A DNA stretch of 64,000 nucleotides from CAVVEQ01 sp963747315 (GCA_963747315.1 CAVVEQ010000014.1:18203-82202), one strand, 5' to 3'; counted from the stretch's first letter, positions 18,586-29,578 are shown. Notes: a model not told the origin generated them from the sequence alone. A program made the numbers and translations.

Positions 18586-19605
18586 TTATTTTCCCATCGG
18601 GCCTATTGTCGATTCTCTGATTATCAGGTTGGGTTCGAGGGTAATTCTCTCTTGTTGAATTGATTGACCCTTGATTTTTTTTGCAAGCATGTCTACAAGC
18701 ATCCCTGCGATCTGATATACCGGTTGATCAATTGTCGTTAGGGGGGGCTGTGAAAAAGCTGCATTTTGAACTCCATCAAATCCTGCAACAGCAATATCCC
18801 TTCCAACAATCAAACCGGTTTCACTTATCGCATGCATCGCACCGAACCCGGTTTCATCGTTGATGCAGATAATCGCATTCGGAGGGTCTGGGATTGAAAG
18901 GAGCCTCTTTGTGGATTCATAACCTGAGGCACTCGTTAAATCGCCTAGAACTACCAACTTTGGGTCATAGATCAAACCATTAGTAATTAATGCTTCTTTA
19001 TATTTACTGAATCGATAAAATTGGAGAATAAAGGCTTCCGGTCCGCCAATGAAGGCGATCCTTCGAAAACCAAGGCTGGCAATGTGCTTAATAAGCTGAT
19101 GGTAGGCAGTTTCGCAAAGCACCTCAACCCTTGGGTAATCGATACCATCTTTGGAAAATTCGAGGGCGACGAACGGCATATTATTAGTGGAAAGGTATTG
19201 AACACGCTTATCCTGAATACGGACACGGTTCAGAACCATCCCGTCTACCTTCCGGCTTTGTACCCAATTACTATATATTTGCATTTCAACAGCTTGATCC
19301 GCTGGCGCGCTTGATACAAGGAGGTCCAGTGCATTCGTAACAGCAGCATCTCCAAGACCTGCAACAAACTCAGAATAAAAAGGGTCCATGAAACGCGGTC
19401 GCACAGAAGGGATAATGTACCCGATGGTATCTGATCGTTTGCGCCGCAACATCCTGGCCGCCCGGTTAGGGACATATCCCATTTCTCGTGCAGTCTCTTC
19501 AACCAATTTTCGGGTGCTGGGCGACACATCAGAATATCCATCCAGCGCCCTGGAGACGGTGGTTATGGATAATCCCAGTCTTTTCGCAATCTCTCGAATT
19601 GTCAT
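18586..19605 (-). CDS. LacI-family transcriptional regulator
   Basis: This 339-residue repressor has an N-terminal helix-turn-helix and hinge (MTIREIAKRLGLSITTVSR, then a GYSDVSPSTRK wing). A periplasmic-binding-like sugar/effector domain follows (IAFIGGPEAF, AVAGFDGVQNAAFSQPPLTTIDQP). The start is set at 19605 because an upstream in-frame ATG (19668) would lie before the -10 box. No clear ribosome site is visible, so the leader is short. A perfect 32-bp palindrome covers the start and -10, so it should repress its own operon and perhaps divergent kamA. The effector is probably a metabolite of the adjacent pathway. Confidence 0.9.
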   Translation of the reverse strand: MTIREIAKRLGLSITTVSRALDGYSDVSPSTRKLVEETAREMGYVPNRAARMLRRKRSDTIGYIIPSVRPRFMDPFYSEFVAGLGDAAVTNALDLLVSSAPADQAVEMQIYSNWVQSRKVDGMVLNRVRIQDKRVQYLSTNNMPFVALEFSKDGIDYPRVEVLCETAYHQLIKHIASLGFRRIAFIGGPEAFILQFYRFSKYKEALITNGLIYDPKLVVLGDLTSASGYESTKRLLSIPDPPNAIICINDETGFGAMHAISETGLIVGRDIAVAGFDGVQNAAFSQPPLTTIDQPVYQIAGMLVDMLAKKIKGQSIQQERITLEPNLIIRESTIGPMGK

Positions 19606-19635
19606 TATTTTACCAAAACGTTTTGGTAAAATAAT
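19604..19635. promoter_or_regulatory. 32-bp perfect palindromic LacI-type operator
   Basis: The half ATTATTTTACCAAAAC is followed directly by its exact reverse complement, centred on CG at 19619/19620. The core resembles known LacI/PurR/CcpA-family operators with a central CG. It overlaps the -10 box and the lacI start codon, the position expected for autorepression. Confidence 0.88.
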
Positions 19636-19659
19636 ACCAAATTTATGCATAAAAATCAA
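19631..19659 (-). promoter_or_regulatory. Promoter of the lacI-B12 enzyme operon
   Basis: On the minus strand, TTGATT (19654-19659) and TATTAT (19631-19636) are 17 bp apart. The -10 box runs into the palindromic operator. The predicted transcription start is about 15-20 nt before the ATG at 19605, supporting that start. Confidence 0.7.
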
Positions 19660-19734
19660 TATCAACATGTTTATTTCGGAATGCCCTAAACTGAAGATAA
19701 AAAAATATATATGTTCAATCTGGAAAACCGTTTG

Positions 19735-19763
19735 TTGACCTCCCTGTCATTTTTCTTTACAAT
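19735..19763 (+). promoter_or_regulatory. Promoter of kamA
   Basis: TTGACC (19735-19740) and TACAAT (19758-19763) are separated by 17 bp. The site faces away from lacI and lies 82 bp before the kamA start codon. It is 100 bp from the palindromic operator. Confidence 0.75.
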
Positions 19764-19844
19764 TACTTGGATTCAAAAATCTATTGTTCTTGTTGATTGT
19801 GTTTTTCAAGTAAGCTTAAGTACGATAGCAAAGAAGAGGTAAAA

Positions 19845-21188
19845 ATGCCCCAGGAATTTCCCTCCCGAATCGCCCCTGTTTTCAAAGATATCCCCTCCGA
19901 AAAATGGAACGACTGGCGCTGGCAGCTATCACACCGGCTCAATACCGTAGAGGAGTTCGAGCAGGTGTTAAAACTGAAACCGGGCGAGAAAAAAGCGCTA
20001 TCCAGCCCGAATCTCTTTCGTGTGGACGTGACCCCCTATTTTGTTTCACTCATTGACCCCGATGATCCCCACGACCCCATCCGCAAGCAGATCATCCCCA
20101 CCGTGGAGGAGATGAGCGCCTTCACCGGGCAGATGGAGGACTCCCTCTCCGAGGACCGCCACTCGCCCGTCCCGGGTCTCGTCCACCGCTACCCGGATCG
20201 GGTCCTGATGCTCGTCACCACCCAATGCGCGGTCTACTGCCGCTACTGCACCCGCGCGCGCATCGTCGGTGATCCCTCACAGACCTTTGCGCGCGAGGAT
20301 TTCGAGCAGCAGATCGAATACATCAAACGAACGCCGCAGATCCGCGACGTGCTCCTTTCCGGCGGCGACCCGCTCACCCTGGCACCGCGCCTGCTGGAAG
20401 AAATCCTCACCCGCCTGCGGGAGATACCCCACGTGGAGATCCTGCGCATCGGTTCACGCGTGCCGGTCTTCATGCCCATGCGTGTCACCACAGAGCTGAC
20501 CGACATGCTGCAAAAGTTCCACCCGCTGTGGCTCAATATCCATGTCAATCACCCCAACGAGATCACCGCCGAGCTGGCCGAGGCCACCGATAAGCTCTCC
20601 CGCGCTGGAATTCCGCTTGGTAACCAGTCGGTACTGCTGGCCGGGGTAAATGACTGCGTCCACATCCAGCGCAAGCTGGTGCAGGACCTGATCCGAATCC
20701 GCGTGCGCCCTTATTACCTCTACCAGTGCGACCTGGTGGAGGGCGTCGGTCACTTCCGCACGCCGGTGGCGACTGGTATGGAGATTATCGAGGGACTGCG
20801 CGGGCACACCAGCGGGTTCGCCGTGCCCACCTTCTGCGTGGATGCCCCCGGCGGGGGTGGCAAGATCCCGGTTATGCCCACCTATCACATCAGCGCCTCG
20901 GATCACAAGGTGATTTTGCGGAACTTCGAGGGTTTCATCACCACCTACGAGGAACCGCTGGACTATAAAACCCACGACCGGGCGGCTTGCCCCTACTGCC
21001 GCAATAAACGCCCGGAACCAGGGCAGCGCGGCATCTCCGGTCTGCTGGATGGCGAAGCCATGAGTATCAGCCCCGAGGGCTTTGACCAAACCCACATCCG
21101 CGAGGGCTCCCAGCACCGCCTGCGCGATAACAATGAAAAGTGGAAACCGCTCGGGATAGGCCCGGGAGAAAATGAAGAAAAGGGGTGA
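19845..21188 (+). CDS. kamA: KamA-family radical SAM aminomutase (lysine 2,3-aminomutase or relative)
   Basis: This 447-residue protein carries the radical SAM cluster motif CAVYCRYCTR (CxxxCxxC) at about residue 127. It also has the LLSGGDPLTL and RIGSRVPVFMP segments and the C-terminal PLP/zinc region (VPTFCVDAPGGGGKIPV, then CPYC). This is the lysine or glutamate 2,3-aminomutase family, which uses SAM, an Fe4S4 cluster and PLP to move an alpha-amino group to C3. The substrate (Lys or Glu) cannot be fixed here. The start at 19845 follows AAGAGG; the upstream in-frame ATG at 19797 lacks a ribosome site. It is divergent from the lacI operon, and its beta-amino acid product may feed that pathway (inference). 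Confidence 0.9.
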   Translation: MPQEFPSRIAPVFKDIPSEKWNDWRWQLSHRLNTVEEFEQVLKLKPGEKKALSSPNLFRVDVTPYFVSLIDPDDPHDPIRKQIIPTVEEMSAFTGQMEDSLSEDRHSPVPGLVHRYPDRVLMLVTTQCAVYCRYCTRARIVGDPSQTFAREDFEQQIEYIKRTPQIRDVLLSGGDPLTLAPRLLEEILTRLREIPHVEILRIGSRVPVFMPMRVTTELTDMLQKFHPLWLNIHVNHPNEITAELAEATDKLSRAGIPLGNQSVLLAGVNDCVHIQRKLVQDLIRIRVRPYYLYQCDLVEGVGHFRTPVATGMEIIEGLRGHTSGFAVPTFCVDAPGGGGKIPVMPTYHISASDHKVILRNFEGFITTYEEPLDYKTHDRAACPYCRNKRPEPGQRGISGLLDGEAMSISPEGFDQTHIREGSQHRLRDNNEKWKPLGIGPGENEEKG

Positions 21189-21306
21189 TAGGATGAGTGG
21201 ATTTCAGTAAAATTAAACCGGTTTTCGATTCTTGGATCCATCTTAATCAGCGCTATACTATTCAACTAGTTTAAACTTCAACAACTCTACACATTATGGA
21301 GGAAAC

Positions 21307-22264
21307 ATGCTTTACCGTCGTCTCGGCCGTTCCGGCCTGAAAGTCAGCGAGATCTCCCTCGGTTCCTGGGTCACCTTCGGCACCCAGGTGGATGAAAAGA
21401 AAGCCGCGAGCCTCTTGCACGCAGCCTTCGACCGCGGGGTTAATTTTTTCGATAACGCCGATATCTATGCCGATGGCAAGGCCGAGATCATCATGGGCCA
21501 GGCGATCAAAAAAATGCCCCGTACCGAACTGGTGCTTTCCAGCAAGGTCTTCTGGCCCACCTCCACCGGACCCGAACGGGCGCGGACTCTCCCGCAAGCA
21601 TGTGATGGAATCGGTCCACGCATCACTCAAGCGCATGGACGTGGAATACTTCGACCTGTATTTCTGCCACCGCTACGATCCGGATACTCCCATCGAGGAA
21701 TTGGTTCAAACCATGAACATCCTCATCCAGCAGGGCAAGATCCTCTACTGGGGCACCTCCGAGTGGGAAGCCAGCCAGGTGGCGCAGGCCTATGGCATCG
21801 CCAGGCAATACAATCTCATCCCGCCCGCCATGGACCAGCCGCAATATAACCTGCTGCACCGCAAACGTGTGGAGGATACCCTCATGCCGCTTTGCCGCGA
21901 ATTGGGCATCGGCTTGACGACCTTCAGCCCGCTGGCCTACGGCATCCTGACCGGTAAATATAATGAAGGAATCCCCGAGGGAAGCCGGGCATCCCTGGAA
22001 AACTACGGCTGGGTGCGCGACCGCATCACCCCGGAGAGGATCGAGAGGGTCAAAAAGCTGCAGTTCATCGCCAAAGAACTGGGTGTCACACCCGGTCAGC
22101 TGGCCATCGCCTGGATCCTGCGGCGCAAGGAAGTGAGCACGGTCATCACCGGCGCCAGCCGGCTTGAGCAGCTGGAGGAAAACCTCGGCGCAGCTGAGAT
22201 CGTTTCCAGGATCGAAAAAGACGTTCTGGATCAAATCGACACAGCGATCGCGGGGCTCGAATAA
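21307..22264 (+). CDS. Aldo/keto reductase, potassium channel beta-subunit-like, one frameshift
   Basis: This NAD(P)H-dependent oxidoreductase has a TIM-barrel fold. The N-terminal part (to ~21575) contains the catalytic Asp/Tyr region DNADIYADGKAE. The rest, in the next frame, opens with GRGLSRKHVMES, the hallmark of the Kv-beta/YghZ subgroup. It continues with FDLYFCHRYDPDTP, YWGTSEW, the FSPLAYGILTGKY segment and the cofactor site ITGASRLEQLEEN. Total length is about 318 aa, normal for the family. GGAGG precedes ATG 21307. A single indel near 21575 splits the gene. It probably reduces small aldehydes; the substrate is unknown. Confidence 0.87.
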
Positions 22265-22333
22265 TTATCGGCCGAAACAGCTATAATAAAACCGTGGGGT
22301 TCAATTGATGAATGAATGGGGAGACTGACCAAT

Positions 22334-23440
22334 ATGTCCACACCATCCCAGGGCAGGTTCTCGGATATTCTTTTTCCCAAGGGAAGTAAAACCCCCGAAC
22401 AGCAGCGCTCGAGATTCTACAGCCGCATCCTGGGGGCATTGAGCATCCTGGTGTTGATGGTCACGGTGATCCACCTGGCCATGTACTTCATATACAAGGA
22501 TATCAATTACGCCTTCTACCTGCTGGGGGATATCATCGCCCTGCTCATCTGCCTGGCAGCCTGGGAGATGCAGCGCTCGCGCACCAGCAAACACGCCGCC
22601 ATCCTGCTGCTGGCCGCCACCACCCTGCTCATCACGGTGGCCTTCCCCCTGGGCATGCTCGACCGGATGTTCCTGCTCTACACCATTCCGGTCATCCTGG
22701 CCAGCATCCTCATCTCTCCGCGTTCGTCCTTCGTCTTCGCGCTTTTTGCCACCATCGGCTACACGGTCGTGTTCCTGATCACCCCGCGGGATGGGTCCTA
22801 CAATTACCTGGCAATCTGCTTCCTTTTCCTGATCGCCGCCATGGCCTGGTTGGTCACCAACCGTACCGAGCGCACTTACCGCAGTCTCAGCAAGGCTTAC
22901 GATCAATCCATCCAGGGCTGGCGGACCACGCTGGATGAGCGCGTCCAGGCTCCGGAGGGTCATGCCGATCAGCTGGTTTCACTCACCCTCAAGCTGGCAG
23001 CTGCAATGGGGGTTCCGGAAGCGGAGTTCGAATACATCCGTCGCGGAGTGCTGCTGCACGATGTGGGCAAGATGGCCATCCCCGATAAAATACTACTGAA
23101 GAAAGGCAAGCTCACGGAGTGGGATTGGGAAGTTGTGCGCATGTACCCCACCTATGCCTACCAGTGGATGTCCTCCATCGAATACCTGCGCCCGGCGCTG
23201 GATATCCCCCACTTTCACCAGGAGCACTGGGATGGCAGCGGGTATCCCGACGGGTTGAAGGGCGAGCAGATTCCCCTCTCCGCACGCATCTTCGCCGTTG
23301 TTTATGTGTGGGACGCGCTGCGTACTGAGAAACCCTATCGCGAGGCCTGGACGGATGAGAAAGCCCGCCAGCATATGCGCGACCAGGCGGGTCACCAGTT
23401 CGATCCAAAAGTGGTCGAGACATTTCTGAAGATCGTATAG
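22334..23440 (+). CDS. Membrane-bound HD-GYP-like phosphohydrolase
   Basis: The 368-residue protein starts at ATG 22334, after GGGGAG; an upstream in-frame ATG at 22316 has no such site. Residues ~30-180 form about six hydrophobic helices. A cytosolic helical linker and an HD domain follow, with H-D-x-G-K as LHDVGKMAIPDKILLKKGKL and HFHQEHWDGSGYPDGL near the end, the HD-GYP arrangement. Such proteins usually hydrolyse cyclic di-GMP in response to a signal sensed by the membrane part. The domain is shorter than a classic HD-GYP but keeps metal-binding residues. A TATAAT at about 22280 may serve as its promoter. Confidence 0.8.
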   Translation: MSTPSQGRFSDILFPKGSKTPEQQRSRFYSRILGALSILVLMVTVIHLAMYFIYKDINYAFYLLGDIIALLICLAAWEMQRSRTSKHAAILLLAATTLLITVAFPLGMLDRMFLLYTIPVILASILISPRSSFVFALFATIGYTVVFLITPRDGSYNYLAICFLFLIAAMAWLVTNRTERTYRSLSKAYDQSIQGWRTTLDERVQAPEGHADQLVSLTLKLAAAMGVPEAEFEYIRRGVLLHDVGKMAIPDKILLKKGKLTEWDWEVVRMYPTYAYQWMSSIEYLRPALDIPHFHQEHWDGSGYPDGLKGEQIPLSARIFAVVYVWDALRTEKPYREAWTDEKARQHMRDQAGHQFDPKVVETFLKIV

Positions 23441-23537
23441 CCTGAAATCGCCGTTTTTGGGTTATAAGTGGTCCATCCAGCAACCGGAGCAGGGTTGAGG
23501 GGTTAACTTATTTATTCGTTTTTTCATGGAGGATTCA

Positions 23538-24393
23538 ATGCCAAAAATTGCCGTGATCGCCGATACCGATGCCAGCCTTTCCAACGAGCTGGCTGCAAAC
23601 CACAATATCGTCCTGGTTCCCATCCTGATCAACTTCGGGACAGAATCGTTCGCCTCGGGGGTGGATATCGATGACGCCGCCCTCTTTGAACGAATTGATA
23701 AGGAAGGCGCCCTGCCCAAGACAGCCGCTCCGTCGCCCGCGGCCTTCAGTAAGGCATTCAAGAATGCCTTTGATGCAGGAGCCGAAGGAATTGTGTGTGT
23801 GTGCGTCAGCGCGGAGATCAGCGCCACCTATGCCGCTGCACTCACCGCGAAGGAAGATTTCCCCGGGCGCGAGATCCGCGTGATCGATTCCCGTGTGGTT
23901 TCCATGGCGCAGGGGTTCATGGCCCTGGAAGCCAGGAAATTGGCTAATGCAGGCGCATCCCTTGACCAGATCGAAGCGAAACTGAAGGGGATGGAATCCC
24001 GCCTGGTGCTTTTTGCCTCGCTTTCCACCCTCAAGTACCTTGCCATGGGCGGCCGCGTGGGCAAGTTCTCCGCCGGGATGGCCAACATGCTCTCCATCCG
24101 GCCGATCCTAACCATGAAAGCGGGCAAGCTGGACCTTCTGGAAAAGGTGCGCACGCGGAAAGCCGCCATGAGCCGCCTGGTGGAGCTGCTGGAAACTTCG
24201 GTGGGCTCCCGCAAGGTGGAACAGGCCGCGTTCATCCATGTGGCAGCGGAGGAGGACCTGGCTGAATTGGAGCAGGCGGTACGCTCCAGAGTTCGCTGTT
24301 CCCGCCGAAGCCATCCACACCGGTTTCTCCCCCGGGCTCTCCGTCCACACCGGCGCGGGAACCATTGGTGCCGTGCTGCTGCTGGGGGAATAA
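23538..24393 (+). CDS. DegV family fatty-acid-binding protein, one frameshift
   Basis: DegV/FakB proteins bind long-chain fatty acids and present them to fatty acid kinase. The family features seen are an N-terminal IAVIADTDASLS, VPILINFGTESF, the Ser/Thr-rich SAEISATYAAA loop, VIDSRVVSMAQGF and LKYLAMGGRVGKF. After an indel near 24290 the next frame gives AIHTGFSPGLSVHTGAGTIG, the conserved C-terminal fatty-acid/phosphate site. The gene then stops at 24391, for about 284 aa in all. GGAGG at 23529 supports the start at 23538. No fakA-like kinase is next to it. A terminator follows. Confidence 0.9.
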
Positions 24394-24466
24394 GTTATCC
24401 ACGATCAAGGAAAGGTGTGGGGGTCCCCCTTTTTGGATTTGTAACAACAGGTAGATAACTTGATAT

Positions 24467-24497
24467 CGGGCGGGTTCATGTACCCGCCTGATTTTTT
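24467..24497 (+). terminator. Rho-independent terminator after degV
   Basis: A 9-bp stem, with the arms CGGGCGGGT (24467-24475) and ACCCGCCTG (24482-24490), closes a six-base loop. ATTTTTTTA follows directly. A near-identical stem recurs at 31925. Confidence 0.85.
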
Positions 24498-24772
24498 TAT
24501 TTCTCACCCCCGATTCACTTTCTTCCTTAAGTCAGTTTGCATAACTGTAAAGCCAAAAATCATTGTTGTCGCATAAAATAAAAACATGAATTTAAGTGCC
24601 GGAGAAATTCATGGATAATTTTTCAGCCCTGGGGGAAATGAATGCTCCATTCCAGTGTACCTGCTAAGATCCAGAAATTCACCTTTTTAAATGTTTTCGT
24701 AAGTATTCAAATCGGCAATCCAGGGGGAGTGTGCATCTCACCCCGTAAAAATCCCAACTTTAGGAGTGTAAG
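24498..24772. other. AT-rich intergenic region before the beta-helix protein
   Basis: No gene is visible in these 275 bp. The stretch is more AT-rich than its surroundings and presumably holds the promoter of the downstream secreted protein; I could not pick out a convincing -35/-10 pair. AGGAG lies 8 bp before ATG 24773. Confidence 0.5.
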
Positions 24773-27700
24773 ATGAAGAAATTGATGTATGTGTTGTTTG
24801 CCTTTTTGCTGGCCTTCGGGTTGGCGGCAGGCGCGGCCGGCAAGGTGAGCGCGGCTGACCTTTGTGTCGATCCTGCGAATACACCCACCTGTTACGCGAC
24901 AATCCAGGCGGCAGTCAATGCAGCCGCATCGGGGGATACGATCACAGTGGCTGCTGGGTTTTACCCTGAAATTCTTCAATTTACAAACCGCTTACCTTAA
25001 TCGGCGCCGGGGTGGGTGACACCATCATCAACGCCAGTGCATCCAGTGGGTATGGGATGGAAGTCTATGGCGACGAGGTGACCTTGCAGGGATTCACCTT
25101 CATTGGTCCATCAGGATCTGGTGAGACAAAATATGGCATCAAAGTAACAGGGAACCCTGCGAATAAACCTGCAAAAGGACATGACTTTTCCATCTTGAAT
25201 GTTTTGATCCAGCAATCAGGGAAAACCGGACTGGATCTGAACGGGTTGGATGGCGTGACTATCAGCAATGTGATATCCAGAAACAACCTGGGTGTCGGAA
25301 TCGCTTTAACTGATGCGGATAATGCGGTCCTTAATCAAATTACCACCAGCGGAAACAGTTGGGGCGGGGTTGCCGTTTTCACCAAGGGGGCTTCTGGATA
25401 CACCGGCGGTTCTAATAATGTCACAATAACCAACCTGACTGCCTCCGAAACAACGGCCCTTTATGTTCAAGTTGAAGGCGGATATCAGGTAACCAATCTG
25501 GATATTCCGCAATATCCTTTTACTGTTGTGAATAACACCGATGCGCCGGGTTATACATTATTCCGGACAAATTTAACCGATGCGGTTAACTCTTCCCCAG
25601 AGCTTTACCCACCCAGAAGCTTCAGTGGTCAAAGACACGACCACAGATTCCGTTTACGTGGCTTCCGGAATGAGCATTCAGACTGCGATCAGCGGCGCAA
25701 CCGCCGGGGATACGATAAATGTGGCCGCCGGTAATTATCCAGAGCGTATCGTTATAGATAAACCATTATCCCTTGTGGGGGCGGGAGTAGGCCAATCCGT
25801 TATCGATGGCACAGCATTTGGAGGTCCCCCCTTTGGTTTTATTGTAGATATCACTGCGCTGACAGGGAATACCAAAATCGAAGGGTTTGATATCAAGACC
25901 GGTGATTGGAACACCGGTATCCATTCCTCAGGTGGTACGGACGCTGCCGGTAAGATCGAGATCTTGAATAACCATATTATCTCAACCAATTTTGATTCCG
26001 GATTACCACCATCGCAACAAATGCAGTATGGCATCATCGCTGGGTACCTGGACGTGCGCAAGCTGGTCATTTCCGGGAATGAGATTTCCGATACCTACGA
26101 TAACAGCATTCTGGTAGAGCTTCAGATGGGTGAAACGGAAATCACGAACAATGTGTTCAACGGCGCTTTTCCTTCCGTGTTCTTCATGACGTATAGTGGG
26201 CATGATGTAACTCCTTTACAAAAAGTAAGCGGTAACACTTTCGATATGAGCGGAGCGGAAGTGGGAAGCGGCGCTGCTGCGATTGGCATCAATCCTTCAA
26301 CCTACTATGTTGGTCCTGCTGATCGAACAGGGAAATATGCCAACTTTGAGATCTCCGGTAACACCATTACTGGCATTTCCGATATTTCGATTAAGGGAAT
26401 CAGCGTGGGAGAAAATAGCGCTGATGGAGTAGCTGGCGGTTTCACCAATCTGGATATTTTTGGCAATACCATATCCGGTACCAACGGCAAGGGCATTCAG
26501 CTCTTTGGTCATATTACCGGTGCCAATATTTACGATAATACACTCACCGGTCTTGCGCAGGGAATGCGTCTTTTCACTTATGAATCCTCCTACTACCCGG
26601 AAGGAAACACCATCGAAAACAACCAGATCAGTGGGGCATCAGCTTATTTGATCAATTATGAAGGAAGCGCTCCGGTGGATCTATCTGGAAACTGGTGGGG
26701 AACCTCAGATGGTGCCACCATCTACCCAAAGATGACATCTGGGGTGGAATTCAGTCCCTGGTGTGGCGATTCGGCCTGCGCGACGACGCTTTCATTCTCG
26801 CCGGGCATGACGATCCAGGCAGCGGTAAATGCTGCCATCCCTGGCACTACGATTAATATACCTGCCGGCACCTACACCGAGCAAATCTCTATCACGAAGT
26901 CACTTCAATTAATCGGTGAGGATAGAAATAATACATTCATTGGTGCACCTTCCACAATGCCTGCGGGGGATTATTCAAATGACACTAATTCCCAAATTGT
27001 GCGAATTACTGGCACGAGTGTAAATGCTGAAGTAACCGGTTTTACGATTCATGGTCCAGTTCCCGGTACAGGCAGTAATATATTTGCAGGAGTTTATATT
27101 GGGGATAATGCGCACGGGAATATCCATGATAATAAAATCCTGGATATCCGGAATAATCCGCTCAGCGGTGCCCAAGGTGGGATCGGTATCTTGGTTGGTC
27201 GATACCAGTGGGGTAACAAGGTCGGAACAGCGGATATCACTAACAATGAGATTAGCGGTTTCCAAAAGGGCGGCATATCGGTGGGCAGTGCGGGCTCGAG
27301 CGCGATCGTAACCGGTAATGTTGTGACTGGTGTTGGACCGACTTCAATTCTTGCTCAAAACGGCATCCAATTTGGGTTTGGCGCTAGTGGGGAGATAAAT
27401 AATAACCAAGTGTCAAATATCTCATATACTGGCGGCAGCACTACTTCAACCGGAATTCTGCTTTTTGATGCCGGAACTGTTGATGTCTCCGGGAATATGT
27501 TGATTGATACCCAGGTAGGCATATATAGCCTGGATACAAACGGCACGTATGAGAACAACACGATTAATTTGCATGGCATCGCGCTGGGAAATCCGCCCGG
27601 TGGATTCTGGGGGATTTACCTGGATGGCGGTACGAATATTGTGCAAACCAACACTTTAACCAGCGATAATTCTGTTGGAGGTGTTGGCTTTGAAGTGGAC

Positions 27701-29514
27701 GGTGGCAACCCGGCACAATATTCGGGCTGGGATACACCCATAAACACATCTGTGAGCATCATTGACAATAACATCATGGGTTGGGATAAAGGTGCTGTAT
27801 TCTACCAGTGTGAAGGCGGGAGCTGCGCGACCACAAGCATTACATCGATAGAATTCGAATTCAACGAAGTCGCCGGGAATACATCCCAATTTGAGAATCT
27901 GAATGTGTCCCCCGCCATCCCCGGCTCACCCAACTGGTGGGGCGGCGCGGGAGATCCCGGTTTCGATCTGGACGAGATTTCCTACTCGCCCTGGTGCGCT
28001 GACTTGAACTGCACGACCTTCGGTTATTTCTCCAGTGAAATCCAGGACCAGTTGGATCTCGGAGGAACAGTAACTTTGGCTCCTGGGTTTTATGACAGCT
28101 TGGTATTCGAGGTGCCTGGAACTACCCTCAACCTGTTGGACGGCGCTGAGGTCCGCCCAAGTGCTGGGCCGTGCTTCCAGATCAACGCTAATGGTGTGAC
28201 CATAAAAGCAGCTAATCCTGGCATGGCGAAGTGTGTCCCACCAAATTTCTATAACGGATTGGAATTGCTCACCCCGGTTTCGGGGCTGGTAGTGCAAAAC
28301 CTGGAATTCGATGGCAGTGCGGTCAATACCCTCGACGGTCTCAATATCGGCAAGGGCTTAACCAACTTCCAGTTCCTGAACAACTACATCCACGATTTCG
28401 ACCGTGACGGCATCCGCTTCACCCCCGGAGCAGCCCCCGCGGGCAGCATGGTGATGGCAGGTAACCTCTTCGCCAAGAACAGCGGTTACGGTGTAAATAA
28501 CCTCACCCCGGTCAGCCTAACCACCACCTACAACAGCTGGAATGACGTGAAAGGACCCACAGGGACTAATGGAGACGGGGTCTACGGTAAGCAGACCTAT
28601 AAACCCTTCGTCAATGCGGACCTGCTGGCCACTTCCAGTGGTACGTCTTACACGAACAAGGTGACAACCACCGGGACGATCACCTACGCGGTGAAGGTCA
28701 ACGCCGCCAGCCTTTACGGCGCGCAGTTCGACCTGGAGTTTGACGAAACAAAGCTGAACCTGCTCTCGATCACCGACAGCAACAAGCTGGTGCACGACGC
28801 AGTTTGCCCGATCAGCACACTCGCCTCCGCACAAACCAGCGGTTTGATCAGCTACTGCGGCAAGGGTAAGGTCCTGAACGGCACGATCACGCTCTATACA
28901 CTCAAGTTCCAGGTCAAACCCGGAACGCTGGCCGGCGACACCATGCTTGATTTTGTGAATGATTCTATGCTCTTCAGTTCCAACTCCGCCGGAGCCAGCA
29001 ACTTCGTTTACCCCGGAAGCATGACCGACGTCACACTCAATATCTACGATCCGGCGAACACAACCTTAACCTTAGCTGCCCAGATCCTGCTTCAGGGACG
29101 TAGCGACAACAGCGAGAACTTGCATGAACCTGGGAGGCGGTGCCGGGAATTGTGCGACAGATAAATGGGGAAATTTGAGCCTGGTAAACGTGCAAGCGGG
29201 AAGCTACTTGGTATCGGTAAGCAGGTTGGGATATATCGATCTACCGGCAACACTTAATAAAACCCTCACGGTCAACACAGGAAAAATCAAAGTAAACCCG
29301 CTCACCCTAGTCGCAGGCGACGTGGATAATAACGAAGAGATCGACCTGGCAGATGCGGTCTGCGATCGCCAACGACTTTGGATTGAGCGGAAGCGCGATT
29401 ATCAACCCATTAACTGATATCAACGCCGATGGAAAGGTGGACCTGCTCGATCTGGCCATCGTGGCGCTTAACTACAACAAGACCAGCTCAGCTTACAATT
29501 CCTGGAAGCCCTAA
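24773..29514 (+). CDS. Large secreted beta-helix protein with cohesin-like and dockerin domains, four frameshifts
   Basis: The gene encodes about 1,580 residues after joining frames near 24985, 25610, 29145 and 29365. A signal peptide (cleaved after VSA, ~residue 28) is followed by three or four right-handed beta-helix modules. Each opens with a segment like TIQAAVNAAASGDTI or MTIQAAVNAAIPGTTI plus VAAGxYxE, typical of parallel beta-helix surface proteins. From about 28610 to 29040 lies a cohesin-like beta-sandwich (FDLEFDETKLNLLSI). A short CNA-B/carboxypeptidase-regulatory-like domain follows, then a type I dockerin with two F-hand motifs, DVDNNEEIDLAD and DINADGKVDLLD. The next gene is a membrane-anchored cohesin, the likely partner. 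Confidence 0.82.
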
Positions 29515-29536
29515 TCCTGGTCTTTTCCATAATCAA

Positions 29537-29565
29537 ATCAGGCGCGGAAACCCTCCGCGCCTGAT
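29537..29565 (+). terminator. Hairpin between beta-helix and cohesin genes
   Basis: A perfect 12-bp stem (ATCAGGCGCGGA with its complement) closes a five-base loop. No strong T-run follows, so termination may be partial. It lies 23 bp after the dockerin stop. Confidence 0.5.
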
Positions 29566-29578
29566 CCTTCTCCCAAGG

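Noticed and set aside
19721..19740. Possible second LacI half-site (AAAACCGTTTG) near the kamA -35 box
   Set aside because: Only a partial match without palindromic symmetry; not enough to call an operator.
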